From NCBI GenBank assembly GCA_003484235.1, contig DNDP01000074.1, positions 606 through 6,934 of the forward strand: 6,329 bases of DNA, in the 5' to 3' direction. This stretch comes from Verrucomicrobiales bacterium (lineage in GTDB: Bacteria > Verrucomicrobiota > Verrucomicrobiia > Limisphaerales > RI-55). Shown here one piece after another: positions 1-6,329 of the stretch. The position numbers and the translations under genes were made by a program. How positions within the stretch are numbered: position 1 is the first letter of the stretch; every line of letters begins with the position of its first letter. The notes under the pieces were generated by a model, which saw nothing but the letters and a program-made list of their open reading frames with translations, was not told the DNA's origin and made no database searches.

Positions 1-113
1 GGGGCTCTGACGGGGCGCGCAGGCACTCCCACCGGCAACTGCAGGCCGGGGATCGCGGGGCAGCGGGGTCTTGCAATTGGAACGGGGATTGCCGTTTCAT
101 CCACGCAGGAACC
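1..113. other. Upstream leader, no gene assigned
   Basis: No coding sequence can be supported here. The reading frame of the downstream cyclase stays open back to the left edge but contains no ATG, GTG or TTG codon before position 114, and its translation looks like random GC-rich sequence. Another + frame has a TGA at 8-10 that could be the end of an upstream gene, but only two codons of it are visible. A weak AGGA at 107-110 precedes the cyclase ATG. Confidence 0.5.
107..110 (+). promoter_or_regulatory. Weak, closely spaced Shine-Dalgarno for the cyclase
   Basis: AGGA lies just 3 nt before the ATG at 114, closer than the usual 5-9 nt. It is the only SD-like element near this start. The next in-frame ATG (177, Met22) would remove the basic N-terminal tail that precedes the first membrane segment, so 114 is preferred. 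Confidence 0.35.
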
Positions 114-2756
114 ATGTCTTCACTCCTGGCCAGATTCTGGAATCTTCGCCGCAGCCCCAATTCTTCGGAACGGCTGATGTGGTGGCTGGTGGTCGTGGGC
201 GGTCTGCTGATCGTCCTGCTTCCGGCCCTGTTCGAGGTGCAGATCTTCCTCGTCGCGTGGTTCAGCCTGGCACTCCTGCTCTCCATCGTCCCCGTGGTCT
301 GGGGCTTCTACCATCGTCAAGCGATCTGGGAGGCGGTGCCCCAGGCGCGCAACTGGGCGGCGGGAATCAGCCTGCTGAACACGCTCGTGGTTTACTCGAC
401 GATGCAGCAGACCGGCGGCTGGCCGGCCCTCGAACTCATCACGGTCAGCCTCCTGGCGCTGGCCTTCACGATCCTGTTCGTCATCCTGTTCCTGCTGCAG
501 CTGGTCGGCGCGTCCATCGGCATCATGGCCGGAACCGGTTCGCCGGATCTCGGCGCAGCGGCGCGGCGGGGAACGCACGCGTGGGGTCTGGGAGTGCTGT
601 TCCTCGGATTCTTCGCGGGGCTTGAACTCGGCGGCTTCCGTTCCTTCCTCAAGGCGTCCATTCCGATCGTCACGCTCATCCTCTGTCTGCTGGCCCGCAC
701 GCCGGAACTCAACCCCCACGTCATGGTCACGCGCTGGGTGCGCTGGCTGGAACGGCGGCTGATCCTGCGCTGGGATCGCGACAGCTCGGTGCTTTTCTTC
801 GATTTCCGGGGGGCGGCGCTGGGCGTTCTGGCGGGGGCGATGGCGGGCTTGATGTCGGCCAGCGGCGTCTTCATGCCGCTCCAGCTGCAGACGCTCGGTC
901 CGCTGATCGGCCTCCGCAACTCGAACGAGCTGTTCCGGAGCATCGGCACCAAAGACCAGTTGACCGTCGATCCCGGACGGATCGTGCTGGTGCAGTTCGA
1001 TCCTTCGACCCGCAGTCAGATGATGGCCGACAGCTCGGAACCGGCCATCCAGGCGGCAGCCATCCGGCGTCTGCAGCAGCTCGACGCGAGCACCATCGTC
1101 CTGCCGCTGCCGCTGTTGAACCTGTCGTGGCTTGATCATCGGCAATCAACCAACACGGCCACCGATTACGAGGCACCCGAACCCGATGCCGCAGCCATCC
1201 GCCGCGCCAGAAACGATCTCGCCCTGCTTGCCGCCGCAATGAAGGAGAGCGGAGAAGTCATCGTGGCGAGCCACGGCGGAGTCGTTGCGGGTGAGGCGCA
1301 ACCGGTGCTGTCCGCCGCCAAGGCGGTGGGGGCTGCGGGCCTTGGCAACTACCGGATCGGCAGCATCAACACCATCCCCACCCTCTGGCTGGACCCCGCG
1401 CCTCTCGCCTACCTGCTGGCCAACCGCCTGCAGCCGGCGCGCTGGAAGCTGCCGCAGGCCGGCGCGCTGGACACCGTCCGTTCCGACATGCTCGACGCGC
1501 ACGACCCGGTCATCGTCAATTTTCAAAGCCGCGCCCGCGGCAACGAATTCTCCCGCACCACGTACAGCAGTTTGCTGCAGACCAACGCCACGGGCATCTA
1601 CGTGATCCCCCCCCAGCCGGCTTCCGGCCCCTACCCCAAGGATCGCTCCTCGTGGCTGCGTGAACCGGACTTCTTCAAGGACAAGGTCTTCCTCCTCGAC
1701 TCGATCGCCTGGCACGAACAAAAGACGCCCATCGGCAACCTCGGAATGCCCGAACTCCAGGCGCATGCGGCGATGACGCTGGTCAACCACACCTACATCC
1801 GCAAGGCCGCGCTGCCGCTGGATCTGTTCTTCACGATCGGGTTCGGTCTGCTGGCGGGCCATCTGTGCCTGCGGCGCGATCCCTTCCGTGCCGCATGGCG
1901 GGTGGGCATCGCCGTGCTGATGCTCGTAATCGGCGTCGGCCTGGCCTTTGTGCTGCGGCTCACCTGGGTGGATCCGGTGCTGCCGCTCATCGCCGCCGTC
2001 ATCGCCTTCATGCTGGTCACGCAGTTCACCTTTTCGCTCGAGCATGTGGCGTTGCAGCGAAACCGCGCGCTGCTGCAGCGGTTCGTCGCGCCGCAGGTTG
2101 TCGAGGAACTGCTCGAGGATCCGGAAAACAAGCTCGGCCTGGGCGGCAGCCGCCAGCGGATCTGCGTGCTGTTCGCCGACGTGCGGAACTTCACCCCCTT
2201 CGCGGAACGTCACACCTCCGAGGAGGTCATCGAGACGATCAACGCCTACATGACCGCCCTCACCGAGGCGCTGCATGCCTATGGCGGCCTGCTCGACAAG
2301 TACACCGGTGACGGCCTGATGGCGCTCTTCCGCATCACGCAGGATCCGCCCGACGAACAGATTCAGGAGGCGGTGCTCGCCTCGCTGGCGATGCGCGACG
2401 TGGCCAAAACCGTGTCGCGGCGCCTCGTCGAGCAGGGCAAGCAGGCCCTGCAGGTGGGGATCAGCATGCACTACGGCGAGGCGGTGGTCGGCCTCGTTGG
2501 CAACCCGAACCAGTTCAACTACACCGCGCTCGGCCACACCGTGGTCGTCGCGGCCCGTCTCAATACGGTGGCGCAACCGGGCGACGTGCTCGTCAGTGAC
2601 GCCGTGTACCAGGCCATAGCCGAATCCTTCACGGTTGAGGAATGTCCCGAAGTGATGGTCAAGGGGCTGTCACAGCCCGTGCGTCCTTACCGGGTGGAGA
2701 AGGCCCATCGCATCAGCCGCAAGACCCGGATCGCCAGCCTGCTCAGCGGAAATTGA
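114..2756 (+). CDS. CHASE2-domain adenylate/guanylate cyclase (class III), membrane-bound
   Basis: An 880-residue sensor cyclase, expected to make cyclic AMP from ATP in response to an extracytoplasmic cue. Hydrophobic segments lie near residues 21-40, 43-65, 82-96, 106-136, 157-172, 178-194 and 233-252. A CHASE2-like region follows (about 285-565: beta-strand RIVLVQFD at 289-296, and a KDKVFLLDS...TPIGNLGMPELQAHA closing motif near 523-551). Three further membrane segments (567-586, 594-616, 620-638) and a short helical linker lead to the cyclase domain (about 680-862). Metal-binding aspartates are D689 (FADVRNFT) and D733 (KYTGDG); K729 and T804 occupy the base-recognition positions and suggest ATP, as in class IIIb enzymes. 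R815 of the transition-state pair is present, but the usual asparagine is valine (V811, GHTVVVAARL), so catalysis may be weak or lost. ATG 114 is the first possible start in this frame; its AGGA lies only 3 nt upstream. The membrane module before residue 200 is extra compared with typical CHASE2 cyclases. Confidence 0.92.
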   Translation: MSSLLARFWNLRRSPNSSERLMWWLVVVGGLLIVLLPALFEVQIFLVAWFSLALLLSIVPVVWGFYHRQAIWEAVPQARNWAAGISLLNTLVVYSTMQQTGGWPALELITVSLLALAFTILFVILFLLQLVGASIGIMAGTGSPDLGAAARRGTHAWGLGVLFLGFFAGLELGGFRSFLKASIPIVTLILCLLARTPELNPHVMVTRWVRWLERRLILRWDRDSSVLFFDFRGAALGVLAGAMAGLMSASGVFMPLQLQTLGPLIGLRNSNELFRSIGTKDQLTVDPGRIVLVQFDPSTRSQMMADSSEPAIQAAAIRRLQQLDASTIVLPLPLLNLSWLDHRQSTNTATDYEAPEPDAAAIRRARNDLALLAAAMKESGEVIVASHGGVVAGEAQPVLSAAKAVGAAGLGNYRIGSINTIPTLWLDPAPLAYLLANRLQPARWKLPQAGALDTVRSDMLDAHDPVIVNFQSRARGNEFSRTTYSSLLQTNATGIYVIPPQPASGPYPKDRSSWLREPDFFKDKVFLLDSIAWHEQKTPIGNLGMPELQAHAAMTLVNHTYIRKAALPLDLFFTIGFGLLAGHLCLRRDPFRAAWRVGIAVLMLVIGVGLAFVLRLTWVDPVLPLIAAVIAFMLVTQFTFSLEHVALQRNRALLQRFVAPQVVEELLEDPENKLGLGGSRQRICVLFADVRNFTPFAERHTSEEVIETINAYMTALTEALHAYGGLLDKYTGDGLMALFRITQDPPDEQIQEAVLASLAMRDVAKTVSRRLVEQGKQALQVGISMHYGEAVVGLVGNPNQFNYTALGHTVVVAARLNTVAQPGDVLVSDAVYQAIAESFTVEECPEVMVKGLSQPVRPYRVEKAHRISRKTRIASLLSGN

Positions 2757-2763
2757 TCAGCCT

Positions 2764-3093
2764 ATGTTCCAGGAAACATCACACATCGACACCACCCAAT
2801 GGATGCCCGGGCCCTATCCGGGAGTGCAGCTGAAAGTGCTGCGCAAGGATCCGGTCACCGGCGGAGTCACCGTGCTGCGAAAGTTCGCGGCCGGAACCAC
2901 CGTGCCGGAGCACGCCCATCCGCTGGCCAATGAAACCGCCTACGTGCTGTCCGGCGAATGGATCGAGGATGGCATCGGCTATGGTCCGGGCACCTGCTTC
3001 TTTGCGCCGAAGGGCGAACGCCATGGCCCGCACGTGGCCACGGGTGAGGTGCTGAGCCTCACGGTGTTTGACGGGCCGCTGACCGTGGACTGA
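2764..3093 (+). CDS. Small single-domain cupin protein (ChrR cupin-like)
   Basis: A 109-residue protein consisting of one cupin beta-barrel, probably cytoplasmic since there is no signal peptide or membrane segment. Both cupin motifs are intact. Motif 1 runs from G44 with ligands H50, H52 and E57 and ends at G64, matching G-X5-H-X-H-X4-E-X6-G. Motif 2 runs G76-X5-P82-X-G84-X2-H87. The three histidines and one glutamate make the standard site for a divalent metal. The ending after the second motif resembles the cupin part of ChrR-type anti-sigma factors, but the zinc-binding anti-sigma half is absent, so it is not itself a complete anti-sigma factor. The substrate or signal is unknown. It starts 7 nt after the cyclase stop with only a distant GGA-type SD, which suggests translational coupling and a shared transcript. 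Confidence 0.88.
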   Translation: MFQETSHIDTTQWMPGPYPGVQLKVLRKDPVTGGVTVLRKFAAGTTVPEHAHPLANETAYVLSGEWIEDGIGYGPGTCFFAPKGERHGPHVATGEVLSLTVFDGPLTVD

Positions 3094-3114
3094 ACGCGGC
3101 GCCTCCACCCCCTG

Positions 3115-3153
3115 CGCGGCTGCACTGGGCCGCGGCAGCCTTACCGCGGCTGC
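3115..3153. terminator. Possible bidirectional terminator hairpins between convergent genes
   Basis: The cupin stop and the cytochrome stop are separated by 47 bp. GGCTGC (3118-3123) can pair with GCAGCC (3135-3140), and the same GCAGCC can instead pair with GGCTGC (3148-3153). A 7-bp pairing of GCCGCGG (3129-3135) with CCGCGGC (3144-3150) is a further alternative. There is no T-tract on either strand, so this would not be a classical intrinsic terminator; the right arms also overlap the last codons of the cytochrome. Confidence 0.3.
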
Positions 3154-5261
3154 GCCAGCAGTGCCGCCCGAATCTGCGCCAGCGGTTCCCTCCGTTCTTC
3201 CCTGGTCATGTAGAACCGGTAGCCGTGGTCCTCCAGGCGGACGCCCAGCCATTGCTCCAGCGCAATGCGCGCGAACTGCCGGTTCAACAGGTAATCGTCG
3301 TCGAGAGCTTCGACCATCGAGGGCAGCGCCCAGTGCGCCTTTTGCCGCGCGAGGGCATCCATCGCCACCAGGCGGGTAGGTTCGTGCGGGCTCTTCAGCC
3401 AGCCCAGACCGACGGGTCCGGCACGATCCGGATAGTTCTCCGCCAACTTCCGATCGTCGAAGGAGCGGTAGCGGTCGATGCGGTACCAGCGCCCCAGCCA
3501 GGTCAGCGTCCAGTCGATCGGTTGGTCCAGGTGGCAAAGGTTGCAGGCGTTGGGATGGTTCGCCTCGATCATGCTGGGCCAGGACGGGTTCGAAATGGTG
3601 TGGGTTCTAACGACGTCCTGCATGCCCTCATTCAGCCGCGGCATGTGGCAGTTCAGACATCGGTCGCCCGCGCTGCCCGCCAGGTGTCGGGTGTGCCGGA
3701 ACCGGTCGGCGGCCGGTTCGTACTCTTTGTGGCACTGCAGACAGCTGGCATCGTCTTCGTCGGGTGCCCTGCGCCACCGTGGTCCGGTCGGCTCATGGGG
3801 ATCATGGCAGCCGGTGCAGGAAAGCAGTTCCAGATCCGGCCTTGATCGGGTCTTCCGCACATAGCAATAGCCCTTCTCCGCATCGCTGAATTCCACCGAA
3901 TTCCAGGTCGACATGCCGCCGGCATACTGCGGGCGGTTGCCGGAATGGCACCGGGCGCAGATGAAGTTGACGGTCTCGGTCCGCCGCGAATGCACCTCCA
4001 GCGGTCGGGCGGCGAGTGCAACCACGTTGCTGCTGACCGGAAAAAAATGGGGAAGGACCGCGCTCTTGTGTTGATCGCTCGCGCGCACGTGCTCCCGGCT
4101 GCCCAGGTGACAGCCTTCACAGCTGATTCCCAGACTGACCGCGTGCTGCCGGGCATCCTGGTCGCGCATTTGGACAACCGCATCCATGCGCTGCTCCCTG
4201 GTCGTCCGTGGTCCGGAGAATATGCGTGCAGCCAGACCGGGGTGGGCTTCGCGCAGATACTCGCGGGCGTCGAACGTGACCGGAACATGCGAGTGGAAGC
4301 CGAAGCGCAGCATCCCCGCGGGATTGAGCATCCAGTCTCCCATCGTGGGCGTGGTGTGGCAGGCCGAGCACGAACTGTCGTAGCCGACAGTGCTCACGGT
4401 CGCGAAGGGATCCCACCGGGTCCCATCCGGTCCCTCGTCATCGATGTGCACGACCGGAACCCATTCGCGGCGGTCAATCCACCAACCGATGGGCAGCACG
4501 TGCTCGACGCCGCGGGCCGGATGATCCGGCGCATCCGGGCCTTCATCCAGAAGACCGACATAATACTGGGTGAACCGTGAGCCGATGGTTCGCGTCACCC
4601 GGTAGGTGCGCGAGTCGCCGCCCCGTTCCAGACGCATGGACCGGACGCCGTTCTCGTGGCGGAAGTGGACCAACCCGCCCAGATAGTGCATCGGATCGGG
4701 ATCGGAAAAATCTCCCAACACCGTCGCATCGGTGGCGTCGGCGTTCATCCAGCGGTGGGGATGCACCGACCAATGTTCAAAATTCTCGGCATGACACTCG
4801 CGGCAGCTTTCCGGCCCCGCGTAGTCTTCCTGCCGGATGTTGCTCACCATTGCGCCCAGCACTCCGGCCGTCCGCTGCGCTTCATCGAGCCCGTTCCAGA
4901 CCACACGAAACCGTTGCTGCTGGCCGGTCGACACCGGTCCACCTGAACTCCCGCCAACATCGTCGCGCGGGCCGACCAGAAGCTGAGCCGCGTCGAACTC
5001 CTCGTCTGCTTCGTTGGAAGGTTCGGCCGGCGGATGTGAAAAAGGCTCACTAACCGGTCCTGAGGCGGGAATTGTTTGAGACGTGGAATCCGCCTGTCCC
5101 GCGCGGTTCCAACTCATGCCAACGATGACTCCGATCACCGCCAACACACCGACTGCAACCAGCCACACGGACAGATTGCCAGACTGGGGCGAGGGTGCCG
5201 CGGTTCGTCGTTCCTGCGACGTCCGGTCTTTGCGCTTGTTGAGGCGCGATTTCTTCTTCAT
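3141..5261 (-). CDS. Membrane-anchored octaheme c-type cytochrome with C-terminal HEAT-like repeats
   Basis: A 706-residue electron-transfer or redox protein expected outside the cytoplasmic membrane. A strongly basic N-terminus (MKKKSRLNKRKDR) is followed by one membrane segment at about 30-51, probably an uncleaved anchor, then a low-complexity linker to about 115. Eight CXXCH heme c sites start at C153, C298, C381, C435, C482, C507, C535 and C573; histidines such as H523, H526, H554 and H569 could be distal ligands. The pattern (VLGDF after heme 1, CSACHTT, CEGCH, CARCHSGN, CTGCHDPHEP, CLNCHMP, PNACNLCH) resembles the cytochrome c554-like multiheme proteins fused to TPR or HEAT repeats. 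Residues 620-706 form amphipathic helices of HEAT type. No CXXCK site is seen, arguing against NrfA-type nitrite reductase, and hydroxylamine oxidoreductase is not clearly supported. The start is chosen because GAGG lies 7 nt upstream and the anchor follows; an upstream in-frame ATG at 5468 would add 69 residues of poor composition. Substrate unknown. Confidence 0.9.
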   Translation of the reverse strand: MKKKSRLNKRKDRTSQERRTAAPSPQSGNLSVWLVAVGVLAVIGVIVGMSWNRAGQADSTSQTIPASGPVSEPFSHPPAEPSNEADEEFDAAQLLVGPRDDVGGSSGGPVSTGQQQRFRVVWNGLDEAQRTAGVLGAMVSNIRQEDYAGPESCRECHAENFEHWSVHPHRWMNADATDATVLGDFSDPDPMHYLGGLVHFRHENGVRSMRLERGGDSRTYRVTRTIGSRFTQYYVGLLDEGPDAPDHPARGVEHVLPIGWWIDRREWVPVVHIDDEGPDGTRWDPFATVSTVGYDSSCSACHTTPTMGDWMLNPAGMLRFGFHSHVPVTFDAREYLREAHPGLAARIFSGPRTTREQRMDAVVQMRDQDARQHAVSLGISCEGCHLGSREHVRASDQHKSAVLPHFFPVSSNVVALAARPLEVHSRRTETVNFICARCHSGNRPQYAGGMSTWNSVEFSDAEKGYCYVRKTRSRPDLELLSCTGCHDPHEPTGPRWRRAPDEDDASCLQCHKEYEPAADRFRHTRHLAGSAGDRCLNCHMPRLNEGMQDVVRTHTISNPSWPSMIEANHPNACNLCHLDQPIDWTLTWLGRWYRIDRYRSFDDRKLAENYPDRAGPVGLGWLKSPHEPTRLVAMDALARQKAHWALPSMVEALDDDYLLNRQFARIALEQWLGVRLEDHGYRFYMTREERREPLAQIRAALLAQPR

Positions 5262-5268
5262 GAGCAGA

Positions 5269-5272
5269 CCTC
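5269..5272 (-). promoter_or_regulatory. Shine-Dalgarno deciding the cytochrome start
   Basis: On the - strand GAGG is followed by a 7-nt spacer and then the ATG whose first base is 5261. This supports the 706-residue form rather than the longer reading from 5468. Confidence 0.6.
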
Positions 5273-5297
5273 GATCCGGCTTGTGGAAAACGAATCC

Positions 5298-5327
5298 GTG
5301 GTAACCCAGGACGAGTCGGCCTGTCAA
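5298..5327 (-). promoter_or_regulatory. Candidate sigma70-like promoter for the cytochrome gene
   Basis: The - strand carries a perfect TTGACA (+ strand TGTCAA at 5322-5327). With an 18-nt spacer the -10 position reads TACCAC (5298-5303), which matches only 3 of 6 consensus bases. Transcription would begin around 5291, giving a leader of about 30 nt that includes the GAGG. The -35 match is good and the -10 is poor, so this is a tentative call. Confidence 0.3.
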
Positions 5328-5492
5328 AGGGGATGAGGAGGGAGGAGAAAAGAGGTGGGCCCGCGCGGTTCTCCCCCGAGAAGGACCAGTTCGGTCGCAA
5401 CGCACGGGCCCATGACCCTGGGAACGTCGGCATCGCGGGATCGCCGCCACCCGGACGGCTGACCGCATTCATCACACGATGACCAGTCGTCA

Positions 5493-5502
5493 CATCCGGA
5501 TG
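5493..5502. repeat. Perfect 10-bp palindrome CATCCGGATG
   Basis: The sequence equals its own reverse complement and lies 124 nt upstream of the aminopeptidase start. It could be a dimeric regulator's site, but a 10-bp palindrome in GC-rich DNA can also arise by chance and only one copy was noticed. Confidence 0.3.
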
Positions 5503-5579
5503 CCGGTAGGGCGGTCGTACGCGACCCGGGCCGTTCCCGCCCTGTTCAGACGCAGTCCGCGCCCCGATGCTCCCGGAAA

Positions 5580-5609
5580 TTGAATTGTTCTCCGCCGCCG
5601 GCTTGTGAT
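5580..5609 (+). promoter_or_regulatory. Weak candidate promoter for the aminopeptidase
   Basis: TTGAAT (5580-5585) and TGTGAT (5604-5609) are separated by 18 nt, each matching 4 of 6 consensus bases. The predicted start of transcription would leave only about 10 nt before the ATG, consistent with the lack of a Shine-Dalgarno but also a reason for doubt. Confidence 0.22.
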
Positions 5610-5625
5610 TTCCTCGGCCGCAAAT

Positions 5626-6329
5626 ATGACTGATCCGCGCTACTCGAGACTGGCCTCACTGCTCGTCAACTACTCCTGCCGCCTCAAGAAGGGCGAAAAC
5701 GTCCTGATCGACGTGATGGACATCCCTGATGAAATGACCGTTGAACTCGTCCGCGCCGCCCGCAAGGCCAGGGCCACGCCGGCCGTGGACATCCGCCACA
5801 GCCGCATCACCCGAGAACTCCTGCGCGGCACGAATGAGAAGCATGCCCGCCTCGCGCGCGATCTGGAGATGGCGCGCATGAAGAAGATGCACGCGTACAT
5901 CGCCATTCGCGGTTCGCACAATGCCACCGAATCATCTGACGTCCCTTCGAAGTTGCTGCAGATGTATTCCAAGACCCTGCGTCCGGTGCAGAATTACCGC
6001 GTCAACAAGACGAAGTGGGTGGTGCTCCGGTGGCCCACACCCAGCATGGCGCAAGCTGCGGGCATGAGCACCGAGGCTTTTGAGGATCTGTATTTCGATG
6101 TCTGCACGCTCGACTACGCCAAGATGAGCCGCGCCATGAAGCCGCTGGAGAAGCTCATGACCAAGACCGACAAAGTTCATCTCAAAGGACCGGGAACCGA
6201 TCTCAAATTCAGCATCAAGCGCATCGGCGCGAAGATGTGCGGCGGCGACCGGAACATCCCCGATGGCGAGGTCTTCAGCTGCCCGGTGAAGGACTCGGTC
6301 AACGGCGTGATTCAGTTCAACACCGCCAC
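5626..6329 (+). CDS. M29-family aminopeptidase (AmpS/AmpT type), N-terminal part, truncated by window edge
   Basis: The first 234 residues of a metal-dependent aminopeptidase that removes N-terminal amino acids from peptides in the cytoplasm; the gene runs off the right edge without a stop. Family members are usually around 370-410 residues, so roughly the last 40 percent is missing. The N-terminus has the family look (MTDPRYSRLASLLVNYSCRL, then KKGENVLIDV), and the most diagnostic part is RNIPDGEVFSCPV at about 209-221, where E215 matches the first metal-binding glutamate of M29 enzymes. The other metal ligands lie beyond the window. No signal peptide or membrane segment is seen. The ATG has no convincing Shine-Dalgarno (CCGCAAAT precedes it), but the start fits the family N-terminus. 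It is transcribed away from the cytochrome gene, and no functional link to it is evident. Confidence 0.88.
   Translation, partial: MTDPRYSRLASLLVNYSCRLKKGENVLIDVMDIPDEMTVELVRAARKARATPAVDIRHSRITRELLRGTNEKHARLARDLEMARMKKMHAYIAIRGSHNATESSDVPSKLLQMYSKTLRPVQNYRVNKTKWVVLRWPTPSMAQAAGMSTEAFEDLYFDVCTLDYAKMSRAMKPLEKLMTKTDKVHLKGPGTDLKFSIKRIGAKMCGGDRNIPDGEVFSCPVKDSVNGVIQFNTA

Larger units (their letters stand above)
5262..5625. other. Divergent intergenic region between cytochrome and aminopeptidase
   Basis: This 364-bp spacer must hold the control signals for two divergent genes. It contains the candidate cytochrome promoter, a purine-rich + strand tract (about 5326-5355), an 8-bp inverted repeat TGGGCCCG (5356-5363) / CGGGCCCA (5405-5412) enclosing a small TTCTC-CCCC-GAGAA hairpin (5369-5382), and a perfect 10-bp palindrome at 5493-5502. 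Short open frames occur at 5333-5482 and 5355-5462 on the + strand but have no recognisable product. No RNA gene could be recognised. Confidence 0.6.

Noticed and set aside
71..100. TTGCAA / TTTCAT as a promoter for the cyclase
   Set aside because: Both boxes match only 4 of 6 bases and would place the transcript start about 7 nt from the ATG, leaving no room for ribosome binding.
71..625. 184-codon + strand open frame starting upstream of the cyclase ATG
   Set aside because: It begins with a TTG in another frame, overlaps the hydrophobic N-terminal part of the cyclase and has an Arg/Gly/Pro-rich product typical of a shadow frame.
1146..2576. Long open frame on the - strand (476 codons) antisense to the cyclase
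   Set aside because: Its product is rich in Arg, His, Gln and Gly with no recognisable domain, as expected for the complement of a GC-rich gene; the + strand frame has clear CHASE2 and cyclase motifs.
3225..3845. 206-codon + strand open frame inside the cytochrome gene
   Set aside because: It lies opposite a gene with eight heme-binding motifs and has no family features of its own.
3141..5261. Reading the cytochrome as an ammonia-forming nitrite reductase (NrfA)
   Set aside because: NrfA has five hemes and a CXXCK active-site motif; this protein has eight CXXCH sites and none with lysine.
5262..5468. N-terminal extension of the cytochrome to an ATG at 5468
   Set aside because: The added 69 residues are Arg/Pro/Gly-rich without a signal; the ATG at 5261 has a well-placed GAGG and directly precedes a basic tail and membrane anchor.

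Overview
This 6.3 kb window is GC-rich bacterial chromosomal DNA with four protein-coding genes and no recognisable tRNA, rRNA, CRISPR array, insertion sequence or phage gene. Gene content (a CHASE2 cyclase, a membrane-anchored octaheme cytochrome with a helical-repeat tail, an M29 aminopeptidase) and weak or absent Shine-Dalgarno sites would fit the Planctomycetota/Verrucomicrobiota group. That placement is an inference from family distribution, not something the sequence proves.

Layout. Bases 1-113 are a leader with no supportable gene. On the + strand follow a large membrane-bound class III nucleotide cyclase with a CHASE2 sensor (114-2756) and, 7 nt later, a small metal-type cupin (2764-3093); the two probably share a transcript. 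The cupin faces an octaheme c-type cytochrome on the - strand (3141-5261) across a 47-bp convergent junction that can form alternative GC-rich hairpins. A 364-bp divergent spacer (5262-5625) separates the cytochrome start from an M29-family aminopeptidase on the + strand (5626 to the right edge, truncated).

How the genes relate. The cyclase should sense something outside the cytoplasmic membrane through CHASE2 and adjust a cytoplasmic cyclic nucleotide, but its catalytic core lacks the usual transition-state asparagine, so its activity is in question. The cupin next door may be a small metal-binding sensor or enzyme linked to it, or only a co-transcribed neighbour. The cytochrome is an extracytoplasmic electron-transfer or redox protein with no known substrate. 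The aminopeptidase looks like a housekeeping peptidase. Nothing seen ties the four into one pathway. The points most worth checking are the altered cyclase active site, the extra multi-pass membrane module before CHASE2, and the octaheme/helical-repeat fusion.
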